64,000 nt of DNA from Tuctoria greenei (GCA_036927565.1 JAYESD010000002.1:78801735-78865734); one strand, 5' to 3'; counted from the stretch's first letter, positions 33,167 through 45,907 are shown. The notes: generated from the letters alone by a model not told the origin. Made by a program: numbers and translations.

Positions 33167-34018
33167 CGCTGACTGGATGGTGGGCGATACACCATGCAGT
33201 ACTTCTGCGGACCACCACCGCTGCTGCTCGATGGCGCGCTCCGTTTCCTCTTATCAGAAACAAGCTCGCACTGAGTATCTTCCTCTACAATCGCGGCATT
33301 AACGATGTCGTTGAAGGTGTCGCAGTTTCATTGTGCGAGTTGGACCTTCATCTCAGAATTAAGGCCCCGAAAGAATATATCTCACTTCCTATCTTCTGTC
33401 TCCACATACTCTAGCGCATACTGCGCCAAGTGATTGAATGCGCAAGAGTATTCGTGAGCACTCCTCCCGTCTTGCTTCAGCTCCAAAAATTCCTGAAGCT
33501 TTCTCTTCATTATACCGGGAGGTATCAGTCCAGGTGACTGCATGACCAGCCAACAGTGACGCGATGTAGTTCGCCCACCAAGCACCAGCGGATGCCTGAA
33601 ATTGTTGTGCTGCGAACAACTCCTTCTGTTGTTCGGTGCAGCGTAGCAAACCGAACTTTGCATCAACAGTGCGGATAACATTGTCCGCCTCCAGAGGCTC
33701 CTCGGTCTCCATGAAGACCGGTGGATGCATTGCCAAAAAGTATGAATACAAACTCTGTTGGGGCTGGCATTGCCCATTGTTTTGTCGCCCCACTTGACGG
33801 GACGAATTTTGCACCAACATTCGCAGCAACTCGGTTTGCTCGTCACGCGAGCCGAGTACTGCGGCCAGAATCTCCGCGGGAGTCCTCGGAGGTTCAGGTG
33901 GTGGTGGTGGTGGAGGAGCTTGTTTCTGCGGTGTCGCGGTTTGCTCCCGGGTCGGAGATTCATCCTCACGACCCCGGCTAGGGCCTCCCATTTCGGGCGT
34001 AGAACGTGTATGCACCAT
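33167..34018 (-). pseudogene. Gypsy-B gag, broken
   Basis: Starts MVHTRSTPEMG at 34018, the MVxTR start being like that of Gypsy-A/C. A proline run (PPPPPPPEPP) precedes the capsid domain (ETEEPLEADNVI, QQFQASAGAWW). A frameshift near 33530 moves the reading to LQEFLELKQDGRSAHEY, and another near 33260 leads to the protease frame. Confidence 0.85.
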
Positions 34019-34337
34019 TCTACATCCACATGATTTAACAATGAGCAACATGTTTGTTTTCTTCATCCATTTTATACCATAGTAGCACGAGTATTAACAA
34101 TGTGATAATTGCATAACATTCACATATATTGATAAAGTACAAACTTTAAACAAGATATATTATCTCATGACCAGGTTTACAGTAGTGAACTCCAAAATGA
34201 CGGACTCCCTCTACGGAAGTGCATCTCAACTATACTTAGTCTCCATGAGTCGTTATACACACCTTGTCATCTCCTACACACCCACTACTATTTATTATAT
34301 GACACAAACATGGCTACAAAACAAACACGAGCAACCA

Positions 34338-35331
34338 CTAACTATATGTTGCCCCACGATGGCAGTAGTGCTGCCCCGTCCTAATCTGATGCATCCTTAT
34401 CGATGTAGAGTATCTAAGGATCTTCTTCGAACCTGAAGGCATCTGCTCACCCATGTTCAGCGGCATGTCATGATCTGCTGGATACATGACTAGGTGCGGA
34501 AAGTGTGTTTCGGCCTCAATCAAGTCATCCTGAAGTTGGCCTACCTCGAACTCCCATTCTGAGCTTCTTCGACGGCTTATCTCGTGCCTCATTGACTACC
34601 AACAGCTGCTCTTGCTGTTGCTGGACCACCAATTGACTCGCCTGCAGTCCATCACGAGTTTGCTGCAGTTACTTTCGAGTTTGCCTCAGTTCGGTGCGAG
34701 CTTTTCGCAGTCTAGTGCGGGTGTGATGCAGCTGATCCTCGTATTGATTCAGCCGGTGATTTGTTGGAGCCAGGAACGAACGTAGGTTCTCATTGATGTA
34801 ATCAAGAGTGTCACTTTGTTCAACCGCTTGCCTCAATGCTTCGACCTGCTGCAGAATGATTGCACTATGCGCAATAACCACCATGCTGGATGCAGCGGTA
34901 TAAATCCCAAGTGTTGTCGAGGTTGTGTCACCATTTGGTTGATAGGCCGCAACCATACGACGTTGCCACTCAAGACCAGCCACACCACAAACTGGGAGAA
35001 GAGCAAATTGTGTTCCAGCCATGGCATCTTGATGAAGCTCACAAAGCTTCATAAGCGCTTCGCCCGCTCCCATGGCCCACGTGACCTCCAAACGAGCTCC
35101 CTGGATAGTGATCGAAAAAGGAGCCCACCCATGAAAACGTGGACTAGCAGGGACATCGACCAAGACTGTGCATGACAGTATGCCTCTGTCAACCGTTTCG
35201 TGACCCCAATAGCATGACATCTTGATGAAACCAAACTGTTCGAGTACTTCCCGCAGCATGATCGGGAAGCCCGGACGGTTGGCGCACGTGGAGAACACCC
35301 ATCCGTCTGGCAACAGCATCACATCCGCCAT
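34338..35331 (-). CDS. Extra ORF between 5' LTR and gag of Gypsy-B, function unknown
   Basis: A 220-codon open frame from ATG 35331 (MADVMLLPDGW) to TAA 34669, on the gag strand. After the stop the reading continues with LQQTRDGLQASQLVVQQQQ and, in another frame, to 34338, so the ancestral protein was probably ~330 residues. The N-terminal ~110 residues look like a compact globular domain (CYWGHETVDRGILSCTVLVD, then ITIQGARLEVTW); the last third is a coiled coil (RLNQYEDQLHHTRTRLRKAR). There is no signal peptide or membrane segment and no motif I can name. Some grass gypsy elements carry comparable unnamed ORFs. Not env-like. Confidence 0.6.
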
Positions 35332-37065
35332 CTATAAACGAAGTACTTGAATGAATCAAATACTCAAATTCAACAAACTTTGTTGATAAAAAGATCATGG
35401 ATGTGATAATTGAATTATGAAAATGAATTCAAACTCAAATGCCAAATGGAACATAACACTGGAATTCTGTCTCAGTTTCTGTTCATTCTGACCAGTCTGG
35501 AGAAATTCGAAATTTTCATCCAGTTAGAGGCACATTCAGGACCTGAGTTCAACTACAAAGTTGTAGTACACTAAAAGATATTTCCATAATGTAATTATTT
35601 GCCTCCATATCATTTCTGTATAAGGAGATATGATTTTTTTAAAGTTGACAGTTTTTTGGAAAAACTTTGACAGCACCACCTCTGTTTAAGGCTGATTTTG
35701 CCCACATTTTCCCAGATACGAAACATTAAAATATGCAAAAATCATAAATAATAACATTGTTGTATGCATCCTCAGGATTATAGAAATGTATTACATGAAG
35801 TCATTCGTCAATTCTACGAAGAGATATGATCAAGACAGTGACAGGATACAGAAACTGTCCAGTCTCTGTCTAGATTTAACAGAGTTTGGAAGTTTGAATT
35901 TTTTATTAGTTTACCGGGGGATTCTGATATGGAGTTGAACATAAGAGTTTTAAAGGACTCTCTAAAATTTCCAACTATATATGGTACACCTTCAGGGGTG
36001 AATTATACAGGAAGTTATGCTATTCCAACTTAGTCAATTTTCTGTCCAGTTCACAGTTTGAACCAGGAACTGGGCAATTTAAGTTCAAATGAAGTTTTCA
36101 AGTTTTAAATCTTGAAATCTGCCTTGGAGCTGAAAATGAAACTTGTGGAGGACTTCCTCAAGTTACCAAATCATAGACCTGCATACCGCAGCAATCACAC
36201 GATTAATTGTAAATCTGACCAGCACGATCCAAAATAGAGATTACATATTCAAACTTAGTCCTAAGTAGGAAATTTTTACTTGTTGTCGAGTCACACCACC
36301 AACACGGATATTGTCGTCGACGTGCATGATAAACTCAAATGCAGTGCCGGTACTATGCTCTCACCAAAGAAAATCCTAAGCCGGTATTCCAGCATACGTC
36401 TCAACGGTGGCACTAATGACGTTCATTCACAAACGTTTTCAACTCGAGCTACTTAAAGCGCGGTTAGTGTCCTGCAACTACACACAAAGGATAGATCAAT
36501 CATATGGTGCCGTACGGTACAGCCAGCACGGGCGATCAATTCACAATAATATATATGAAAGTAAAAACATTCATCATGTATCATTCCATATGGTCCGCCC
36601 CGAGCTAAGCCACGTCTCGAGATACATGACCGGGTTTTATACCACCTGACATGGTCCCGCGTCTTTGCATAGTGCTGCACCAGTAGGGGGCGAATCGGGT
36701 TATGTCCCAGCTGACGGGGGCTCCCACTAATTTTGTAGCACGTTGGGGGTACCACGTGTCATATGTTCTCAGAAACATGGAAAGTTTCAGAAACTCATAT
36801 TAACATTTTTCGTGCCATGCCACAGAAACAATCACATGCTACCTCTCGCATGGTGAGCTTACTGCAATTGATCCGCTTGCGGTGGCGTACCTTATCTATT
36901 AACTGATGTCGGAGCATCGTTAAAGAATATAAAAACACATAAGTTAGCTTGCTACCTCAAGTAACTAATACTATAATAGACCTTACGTGGGCATAGTAAC
37001 TAATCCTCACTCAACTACTTCTAAATTTTCAAAATAGGCTCTTTTCGAGCATGCTATTCCCAATG
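35332..37065 (-). other. Gypsy-B 5' leader
   Basis: About 1.7 kb between the primer site and the extra ORF. AT-rich, with no ORF longer than ~100 codons on the element's strand and no recognised motif. It presumably contains packaging signals. Confidence 0.6.
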
Positions 37066-37080
37066 CGGCTCTGATACCAT
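37066..37080 (-). other. Gypsy-B primer-binding site
   Basis: TGGTATCAGAGCC on the minus strand, two bases after the 5' LTR; Met-tRNA type. Confidence 0.9.
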
Positions 37081-37082
37081 GC

Positions 37083-40000
37083 TGTGAGTATCGGGTCCAC
37101 ACATTCTGGAAATCACAGAGGGTGGTGCCGTGTGATACGGCACCCAACAGCACACACAAAAAGAATACGACAAAATACAAAGTTTTATTTATAGAAACAG
37201 CGGAAGACTTTTATAATACTTAACATACAGCAGAAGATAATACTCATAGCTAAACTCTCAGCATAGCTATGTAAAAGTGCAGCCGTCCAACCTGGGGACG
37301 CTACACACTAGCAGCACACAACAATTTATGGCAGCGTGCAGGGCTCCCACTCGGCAGTATACCCTGACGAGGGCATCGCCTTATCTTCCGGCCCTTCCTC
37401 ATACGTATCACCTAAAACAACTTAATATAGCAACTGTGAGCACGAAGGCTCAACAAGACTTAACCGTCTCATCTAAACATGAAACTCTACATGCAGGGAT
37501 ACTTAACATAGGAATAGATATAGCAGTAAATGACTCGCCTACATGTTGATCCTTATTTATTCAAATTATTAACAACAACTTAAAGTTTCAATAAAAGTAA
37601 CTTTAGTGAGCATATTCTATAGCAAGCATAGTTCCAAACAATTATAATTCAATACATAATATTCTCAGGGCTTCTTCAGTATTTACTACGTCACATCGCA
37701 ATGAACAAGTGGTACTCAAATAACCGCGAGGGACGGTGATTGCGATCATTAGACACCTGGATAACACGTCAAGTACACCGTGCATAAGGAGCGTTCAATG
37801 CTCCTCACCACATCATACACAGCGACCTCTCACAAGAAACACAAACGCCGAACCGATCCCACCATCACGGGCATAAGGTCTCCGCACGGAGCATGTTTGT
37901 GCTCGCCGGCAGATTTACACCTTGCTGCCCTCAACCCACGCCTATCGACTGTGGTCTATGTCTCGACACCCAAGTTATCAAGTTACATCGGTTTCCTGGG
38001 TTCCATATGCCCAGTATGCACCCGATACAGTTCAAACATGTCCAGCAGGGCCGCACATGGATCGGTCCTCAATCGACACAAGCAGGGCTACGCACGTGAG
38101 ATTACATCGCGCTGCATCCTACCCGCTGCTAGGTCTCAAATTCATATTCCTACACCATTATTTGATCAAATCTTTCCCGAGTGATAAAATTCTATCTCGC
38201 GAGTAGATTCCAACTACTCGACTTCTACCGGATACCTAAACACTTAGCATGGAATTTTCTACTAGTCAAGCTGTAGACCTACCCAATACTCTATGGAATT
38301 TGTGGGTCATGCAAGTGGACTTTCAATCGCCTTAGCCCTAATGCACAAAGTTCATCCTAGAAATAAGGGATACAAATATAAAATTTGAAATAGCACTTAA
38401 ATGCAAACCGGGGCTTGCCTGGTTGCGAGTCAGAGGGGAAGTTAGCTTCTGGTAGTATACTCTCCAACGTCCCCGGATCCTCCTCGATCTCGGTTACTAT
38501 ATGAGGTGCATAATATGAAAGCATATAATTGATATAGAACTATACGAAACAACTTCTAAATACAGTTTCTGTTACTAAATGATTTTTACAGTGGATACTA
38601 GGTCCTATGAGGAAGATCTGGACCAACAATTGGAGATGTTCAAGGAAGCTTTTTGTCTCTAAAATTCCAACAAGTAAAAGGTTTCTCTGAATTTTGGTAC
38701 GAAATCTGTAGCTTTGTCATGGCCACCGGTGGGTGATTGTTGCAGAGGAGGTTTCACTAGTTCTAGGAAAATTTGTTTCATAATTTTCTGAGCTTCCTAC
38801 ATGGAGAACTTGATTTTACAAGTTTTGGGAAATCCTGAAATGGTTTCTGTACATTTCACAATTTTTAAACTACATAGACATTTCAAACACTGATCCACCC
38901 AGTAAATTGAGTCCAATGAACTTGAAATTTTTACTGAAAATCAGGTATATTTTTAAAAGTGTCTTGACAAAAATTGGGAGTTTTTCAATTAATAGAACAG
39001 GGGTAATTAATTTCCCAAGCAGTTAGCTCAAAGGAATTAATTATGAAAATTTGGGAGTTTCATGTCCAACAAATTGCACTACCCCAATGTTGAGATCAAG
39101 ATGAGTCTACCAAAATTTATTTGGAAATTTTTGAGAAATTCTACTAGGAGTAATTTAATTTATAAGTTTGAATGAAATCTGGAATTATTTGTAAAAGGTA
39201 AACGTTTGAATTAATCCACTAGGCCTACTATTTTAAATGACCCAATTGCAACTGGGCCACATATGGGCCATAGGGTTCAACCCGCGCAGCTGCACTTGAT
39301 CCCGTGGCCATAGCAGATCCGAAAGAGGAGAATCAGCCGCTGACATGCGGGACCCGCCACTCCCTTCGTCCATCTCGCAACAGAGGCAGCGCTCGGCTGG
39401 CCGCGGCGGCACAGCGCCTTCGAACTCGCCGGCTAGGCTTTCTCGGCCACCATCCCTATCCGAACTCGCCGCCTAACCATTTTCTGATGTGCTGAGCACG
39501 ATGGCAAGGTCGCCGAACTCCAGCGATGGCCGGAAACCTGCGCGCTACGGCGGCGGCGGCGGTAGGGTTTCGGCGATGTCAAAGCTTCACATCCAAAGCA
39601 CAAACGCCTCAGAAAAAGGTTGGGGGCTCCTGGAATCATGAGGGAGATGATTGGAAGATGCAAAAGCCATGGAACGGCCGACAATCAAGAGTTCGACGGT
39701 GTCCCGACGGATTTTCATTGGCGGACATGGAAACATGGAATTTGACTTCATATCTCGATGACTTCCTTTCATTTTTGGTGAGATGATGCGCCTGGAGATC
39801 TAGAAGATAATCCTTAATTGTAATGAAGAATCATTGCACATAGAAACGGAATTATATCGATGACCTAGTGAGCTTGATATGAACTAGCTTCGGTAAACCT
39901 CGAATCATTTGCTAGATACTTAAGGAAGTGAAGCACGAGTTTTACAGTGAGAAAGAGCACGCGTTGGCGATCCTTTTTGCTGTTGACGTCGAGGCATAAC

Positions 40001-40902
40001 ACTGCTTGTTGAGGGCTGGCGACGGTGGAGAAGAGGCACTTCCCGTCGGTTTCACCGTGAGCTCCGCCAAAACTTCAAAATACCACGACAAACGGTGAGG
40101 AAATGAAGAACGGTTGGCACCAGAAGGTAGAGTAGAGGAACGGTTGGCACCAGAAGGTAGACTAGAAGGTTAGGCTTTACTTTGCTTTTGAAGTCGGGAA
40201 GGAATGATGGCTAGAACGGCGGCGCGATGTGACGAGTTGGAAGGCGGCACGATGGCAACGGCGGGGGCAAAACTGCTGCGGGGGAAGGAAAACAGAGGCA
40301 TAACGCAACGCCGTCGGCCAGTAGGGGTAGAAATAGACAGGGAGAGGAGCGGAAAGCTTGCCACGACGCAAGCAAGCACACAGCTCGGTGGCTTGCATGC
40401 CGTGCGGTGTCGACCGTGAAAACAGAGGTGCTGCACCGTTTTTGAGTCACTGGACAGTGGGCCCCACCTTTCCATCCTAATCCCTTCTCTGTTCTTTTAC
40501 CTCCCCCACCAAACAAGGTCCAAAGTTCATGAAAGTTTTTAGATAGGCTCAAACAAATATCTAGGATCTGATTCTGAATTCAAAACTTTGAATTGATCAA
40601 GTTTCAATTGAAATTCAAATTTGAATTTGAATTTGAATGGAATTCAATGGAGCCACTGAATTAAATAGCAAAGTTGCTTAAAATATTTTGGAACTTTGCA
40701 GAGAGGCTATTTGGAATTTAATGGTGAAATCAAATTTTTATTTTGGCAAAGTTTGAACAGGAGCATGTTTTGAATGTTTGAATTCCCTCCATTGAAGTCT
40801 AAATGGTTTTTTATTTTTCACTTTCCATTTTGATTTCTTTTTCCTATTCAAATTTTGATTTCTCCTATATGAACTTTGTACTTTGAATTTAGGGCTTTTA
40901 CA
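37083..40902 (-). mobile_element. Gypsy-B 5' LTR
   Basis: 3820 bp, collinear with the 3' LTR at 25637. Differs by scattered substitutions, small indels and a ~33-bp tandem duplication near 40105-40170 (motif GAACGGTTGGCACCAGAAGG) that is single at 28675. The promoter should lie here, but I could not place a convincing TATA box. Confidence 0.93.
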
Positions 40903-43622
40903 CCACTGGGCTCCACTCAAGGAGCGAGAGTTTGCAGCTTGCTCGTACTCTGGAGAAATGGATTTCCTCCGGATTGATGTTGGTCTGGGAACCAACTTAG
41001 ATGAGAATGCTTTGAAGCTCCATCTGCAAAAGTTGTACAACAGAACTTTATCAAGACATGACATTGTACCTCTAGCAGAGTTCTTACCTCTGTTTCTTGT
41101 TCTGGAGGTCAGGAGGGAGCTGCAAAAGGTCATGCCGCTCCTTGATGATACAAGTCTTGTGTTGTGACAAAGGAGCATTCCGCCAGCAGGGATTGTAATC
41201 CTCGGAGCTTCAGCCCCTGCACACATGCAGGGTCCAGACCTGCACCCATCAGTGGGAAGGGCAAGGCTCCTGTAGAACCAAGTCAGAAGAAGTCTGACTC
41301 AAGTCAGGGCAAAGGTAAAGATCCCTTCGACACCTCTAGTTGGAAGAGGAAGTTGACGCGGGCTGATGGCAGCTCTGTCGAAGTAGCTCCGACGAAAGCG
41401 GTGCCATTGCCTCGCCCAACCCTTAAGTCAGTGCTGGCTGTGCCCTAGCAATGGCACCCTAGATTCGGTGGCCAAGGTCAGCTTCGAGCTCAGGAAATCA
41501 TCTTCGGACCCAGTACCTACAACGGGCACTAGGTCCGACAAGTATTCTACCCAAGTCCCGATGCCAACAGCGGGCTCCGGGTTCAGAGTATATTCTCGGA
41601 CAATAGCACCGGGTGTGGGAAACAATGTAACAACTGCTCTGGAGATCTTGACTGTAGTGATGCCGGTGGCCGCCACGACTCCTGGGGTGAAGTTCGGAGC
41701 TTTGGCCTCACTGGCGAAGGTGGATTCTGACTCCGACCGTCAAAGGAAGAGGTTTCGTGCCGACTGGAGTTGCAGCGGACCCAAGTAATAATCGGCATTT
41801 GAACTTGTGTTTTCCTCTTACTTCCTGCTTTTTGTTGAATTTGTTTTTCCTCTGTTTCCATAGTGTCGAGAGCTGCCGCTACTCTGGCACCAGCAACCAG
41901 TCAGGTCAGTGCGATCGCTGTGGAGACCACACTGGCCAATGCTCCTGTTGATCATGCGGTGTCTCATATGGTCATGGCAGATGACACGACGGTGTTGAAG
42001 TCAACTGGCATCAAGATTAGCTCAGGGCTAGTAGCCGAAGATGCCGTGGTTATGCTGTACTATGCAAAAGAAGCGCCAGAGCAAGCTGTTGTTATACCAG
42101 AGCTAACGGCAGAGATACCAGAGCTAGCGCCAAAGATACCGGTTGAAGCTCCACATATACCAGTGCCCAAAATTGATTCCACTCCGAAGCCAACAACGGA
42201 CGTCAGGATAATGCTAGCACTGGAGGTTGACACCACAGTGGCACCTGATCCTGTGCCTGCAATGGAGCCTTCAATTGACGTTGGACCAGAGCGTTCAACT
42301 GACACCACAATGGTGTCAGAGTTGGCACCTGAAGATCTAGCTACGGAACCTTCAACGTCTGCGCTGGAGGTTTACGATCTCCCAGAACTCAGTCCAACTG
42401 ATGTCAAGTTGTTGGAGTCCATGCTTGTGCCATGGGCTCTGACAAATGTTCCTGAATACATGGAGGCGCCAGAAGATCCTAAGGAAGGTTCCGAGCCAAT
42501 CCCTCTAGACATGTAAATAGAAAATGCCTGCTCCAGTCTTCGCCAAGTGCAACGTGGATTTGACTTCAAGCGCAAGACTCTAAAGGCAAAGCGAGAAACT
42601 CTGAAGCGGTGGCAGAAGCTGCTGTACTTCAAGATGAAGCGGATTCAGACCCACTTTGCTGATGAAAGGGAAAGACTTGTGGCCCAGAAAGGGCATCAAG
42701 ACTACATGGACAGGCTACTGGACGAACGGGAGGCTGTGATTAGAGCTCTCGATGAGAAGACTTGTGAAGTCTTTGAGAAAGCAAGGGAAAAAGATGATAT
42801 GGTAGATGCTCGCTCAGATGCCTTAAATGAGCTGAGGGATGATCTCCTCAAGCGCTGGGAGTCATTATACAATAAGGAGTAAGAGTTCCAAAAGAGAGAT
42901 GAAGTAACCTCTTAGAAGTTAGCGAGCGGCAAGCAGGACTTAGCTGACCGCACTAAGAAATTCAAGTCCTGGTGCGACAGAGAAAAGCACCAAGTATGGC
43001 TGGTAGGAGAGGGAGTCACCAAGCGGGAAAGTGCTGTGTCTGCCAGGGAATACAAGGTGAAGGCCAAAGAGAAGGAGCTAATAGATAAGAAAGACCGTTT
43101 GAACCTCCGAGAGAAACAGATCGCTGACCAAGAAAAGTAGTTAGTTGAGCGGATTCAACAACATGCCAACGAGGTCGAGAAGTTCTTAAAGGAAGGTTCT
43201 ACGGAGCTATCATCCACCAAGATGTCTCTGGAGGACCCCTAGACCTTATAGAAGGTCGAAGTCCATCTGATATGGGACCTCTTGGGGCTCGCAGATGAAG
43301 CATTGGTACCTCTGGGTTTTAGTCCGGTTCGACCAGTCGACCCGGAGCCTGAAATGGACAGAGCCTTGACATCTCTGAACTCAGATGGAGGCAAGCTGGA
43401 AACACTAGAAGATGTAATCCGCGACCAGCTTGAAAATAAGGGAAAGTCTCTGGCCAAGTAAGTCGCATAATATAAGCTGACTCGCTTCCGCGGTCGGGAC
43501 CTCTCGATGTCTTTAGCTCTAGTGACCAATGGACCCATAGCTGAGACAAAAGAAGTTGCCAGGGCAAGTGTCCAAGAAGCTACCGAGAAGGTTGTCGCGT
43601 TGTTCTGGCAGAAATCCAAATA
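40903..43622 (+). pseudogene. Tat-1 antisense gene, 3' part
   Basis: Resumes the frame broken at 25636: after CCACT the codons continue with WAPLKEREFAAC, in phase with the upstream exon. It comprises a conserved block (EFAACSYSGEMDFLRID), a low-complexity Ser/Lys region (41230-41420), a Pro/Glu/Thr/Val-rich region (41863-42516, repeats like IPELAPKIPVEAP) and a long coiled coil (42547-43220, rich in K/E/R). A globular end follows (DLLGLADEALVPLGF). Ends at TAG 43621 with stops inside (e.g. 42882, 43138). This fits the Grande gene-23/RIRE2 antisense product in layout; function unknown. Confidence 0.72.
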
Positions 43623-44614
43623 GTAGCTAGGATTATTTATTCCCTTTGTATCTTCAACTTGTAAAGTCTTTTGAACTTTTGAATGAAATCACTTTCTAAT
43701 GAAATCCTCTTGGATTCTATTTTTTGTCTTCAATATTATCGTTGCCTTAGTCTTGTTGGCAAAGATTGACGACATGTACCATAAGGATCTTAGCAATGTC
43801 TTGAAGATGTTGTAGTAGCTCCAAACTTAAAACTTCTAAGTTAGCTCTCAGAGGACCTTCGAAGCTTGGCAGTACCCAACATCTACTTATGAAAGTCGAC
43901 GCCGAGTCCCCTAGGTGGTGCCGGAGCTAGGGTGTTAAGCTCTCTTGCAACGCCCAACATCAACTTTTGAAAGTCGACTCTCGGCCTCGGGGACATCAGA
44001 ACTCTTCATAATCTATTTTCCAGGACTAAACATACAAGAAAAGTAGTAAAATGTTTCTTCGTGCCTATAGCTTACCTGCAGCTTATTGTCCTTAATTAAA
44101 ATTTAGGTCCTAACCAACTCAATGCAATATACTTAGTATATTGGTTGTGCTTTTATAGGTCCATGTGCTATCTGGACCAACCTTATTGTGACACAACACC
44201 AGAATAGGTAGAGTGGTGTACTTAAGGTGTTGTACTAGGCTAAGTCTTTACCCAACTCCGGGCCTGTCATGGGCATTGTTTTTTAGGCGAGTAGAACATT
44301 CAACTAACGCTTGCTCCCAAAATAAGTCTTCCAATAACACCAAGACAACATCACATGAATTTTTAGAGATCCAATTCCAAAAGGATTGCACAATTCTACT
44401 ATTGGCAAGAAGGTAAAAGGAAGGAAAAATTATGAGCTTGCACAAAATAAATGCACGTAGAGTCTATTTTCATATAAATGTATTTCGTTATAGGTCCGAA
44501 TAACAGGGGAAGGCAAGGACATACTTAAAGTACAAGACCAAGTTTAGTGTGCTATACATCTTGGACCAACCCGACTCTATTAATAGACTCTATGAAATAC
44601 TCCATACAATAACA
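43623..44614. other. Tat-1 spacer between antisense gene and pol
   Basis: The start (43680-43710) repeats AATGAAATC, possibly the poly(A) region of the antisense gene. Two imperfect ~28-bp copies of CCCAACATC.ACTT.TGAAAGTCGAC lie near 43877 and 43962. No ORF is supported on either strand. Confidence 0.45.
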
Positions 44615-45907
44615 GACTCACCTCCATGCAAAGTGTAGAACTTACGAAGGTGCACTATATTTCAAGGATTAGAAAGCGGTGTCCCATCTTCTGTTGCTAA
44701 GTGAACGCATCCAGGGTGGGAAACCTTGATGACTCGGAAGTCACCATCCCAGCTCGGTGAGTGTTTGTTTATCCCTTCTCGAGATAGTATTCGCTACAGC
44801 ACCACATCGCCTTCTTCCTACAGTTGGTTGTGGACATGCCTTTACTGATAGCACCAGAGCGACTGGCGGTATCACGCATTTCGAACAGCTACTCGGCATC
44901 TTACCACATCAATGAGGTCTAGGTCATCACACCGGAACTGATCTTGTGCGGCTTAATCGTAGGTCCAGACTCGGAGAGAAGCCATGGCGATCTTTGGAGG
45001 AAGGACTACTTCGGCTCTGTACACCAAGAAGAATGGAGTTTCTCCTGTAGCCCGATTGGGTGTTGTCCGACTAGCCCACAATACGGACGGAAGCTCTTCA
45101 ATCCAGTTGGCACCATGCTTTTTGAAGCGTTCGTAGGTGCAGGTCTTGAGTCCTTTAAGAATTTATCCGTTTGCTCTCTCAACTTGGCCATTACTTACCG
45201 GATGTGCTACTGATGCATAGCTGAGATTGATGCTGATGTCTTTGCAACACGCTTGAAATGCTGCACTGGTGAATGTGGTCCCATTATGAGTGATAATTTA
45301 TTTGGAACTCCAAATCTGCAGATTATGGACTTCAAGAACTTGGTAGCTAACTACTCGGTGATTGTTACAGCTAGAGTTTCTTCCGGCCACTTTGTAAACT
45401 TGTCTATGGCGACATAGAGATACCGGCACCCTCCGACGACTTTAGGGAGATGTCCCAAAATATCCACCCCCCACACAGCGAATGGCCATGAGGGAGGAAT
45501 CATTTGTAGTGACTGAGCTGACGTGTGGATTTGTTTGACATGAAATTGACACGTCTCACATCTCTTGACTAGCTCGGCTGCAGCCCGGAGTGTTGTAGAC
45601 CACTAAAAACCATGCCAGGAGTCTTTACTGACTAGCGTGCGTGATGACGCGTGATAATTCCCATACTCGCATCCATGGATTTCTTTGAGGACCTCGCAAC
45701 CTTCTTCTCGGGAAATGTACCGCAATAGGATGACATTGGTGCCACGTCGATAGAGATCCCCTTCTACCAACATGTATCTTTTAGCCAATCTGACATTCTG
45801 TTCAGTGGAAACACCATCTTCAGGAAGGATGTTGTATTTCATGTAGGCCCGGACCTCCGAGATCCATGCATCGGGACCGACTTGAGCTTCAGGATCTTGC
45901 ACGCTAG
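44615..45907 (-). pseudogene. Tat-1 integrase, broken
   Basis: Minus strand. The zinc-binding region is in the ORF 45902-45603 (YRRGTNVILLRYISREEG, then CETCQFH at ~45560). The core follows with PPSWPFAVWGVDILG (~45480), VAIDKFTKWPE and GVPNKL. The Glu region (NGQVERAN) lies near 45190, and the C-terminus ends with EDGTPLSNP, a stop in place of Trp, and IVHLRKFYTLHGG near 44630. The PPSWPFAVWGVD wording is typical of Tat/Athila integrases. Many stops. It is cut at 45907 by Gypsy-C. Confidence 0.82.

Larger units (their letters stand above)
25637..40902 (-). mobile_element. Gypsy-B: complete Ty3/gypsy chromovirus (Tekay type), 15.3 kb
   Basis: Two near-identical 3.8-kb LTRs (25637-29448 and 37083-40902), both TGTGAG...TTTTACA, flanked by CCACT. 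On the minus strand the order is 5' LTR, Met-tRNA primer site, a ~1.7-kb leader, an extra ORF, gag, protease, RT, RNase H, integrase, chromodomain-like segment, polypurine tract and 3' LTR. RT before integrase and the chromodomain place it with Tekay, in a different family from Gypsy-A/C. Stops and frameshifts in every gene make it non-autonomous. It inserted into the Tat-1 antisense gene. Confidence 0.95.
23647..45907 (-). mobile_element. Tat-1: Ty3/gypsy element, Tat (Grande/RIRE2) lineage, interrupted
   Basis: Minus-strand gypsy element recognised by its integrase at 44615-45907 and by a large gene on the opposite strand between pol and the 3' LTR, a hallmark of the Tat/Grande/RIRE2 lineage. 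The order on plus is LTR (23647-~24533), antisense gene, spacer, integrase. Two Tekay elements have inserted: Gypsy-B in the antisense gene (25637-40902) and Gypsy-C in pol at 45908. RT, gag and the 5' LTR must lie to the right of the window. Confidence 0.82.

Noticed and set aside
37184..37215. TATAAAA and AATAAA on the minus strand near the Gypsy-B LTR end
   Set aside because: The two lie only ~20 bp apart and ~100 bp from the LTR end, too close for a normal R region. Promoter not assigned.
41785..41863. Possible GT-AG intron in the antisense gene
   Set aside because: Splice-site consensus and a pyrimidine tract are present, but splicing does not join the flanking open frames in phase. Left out as a feature.
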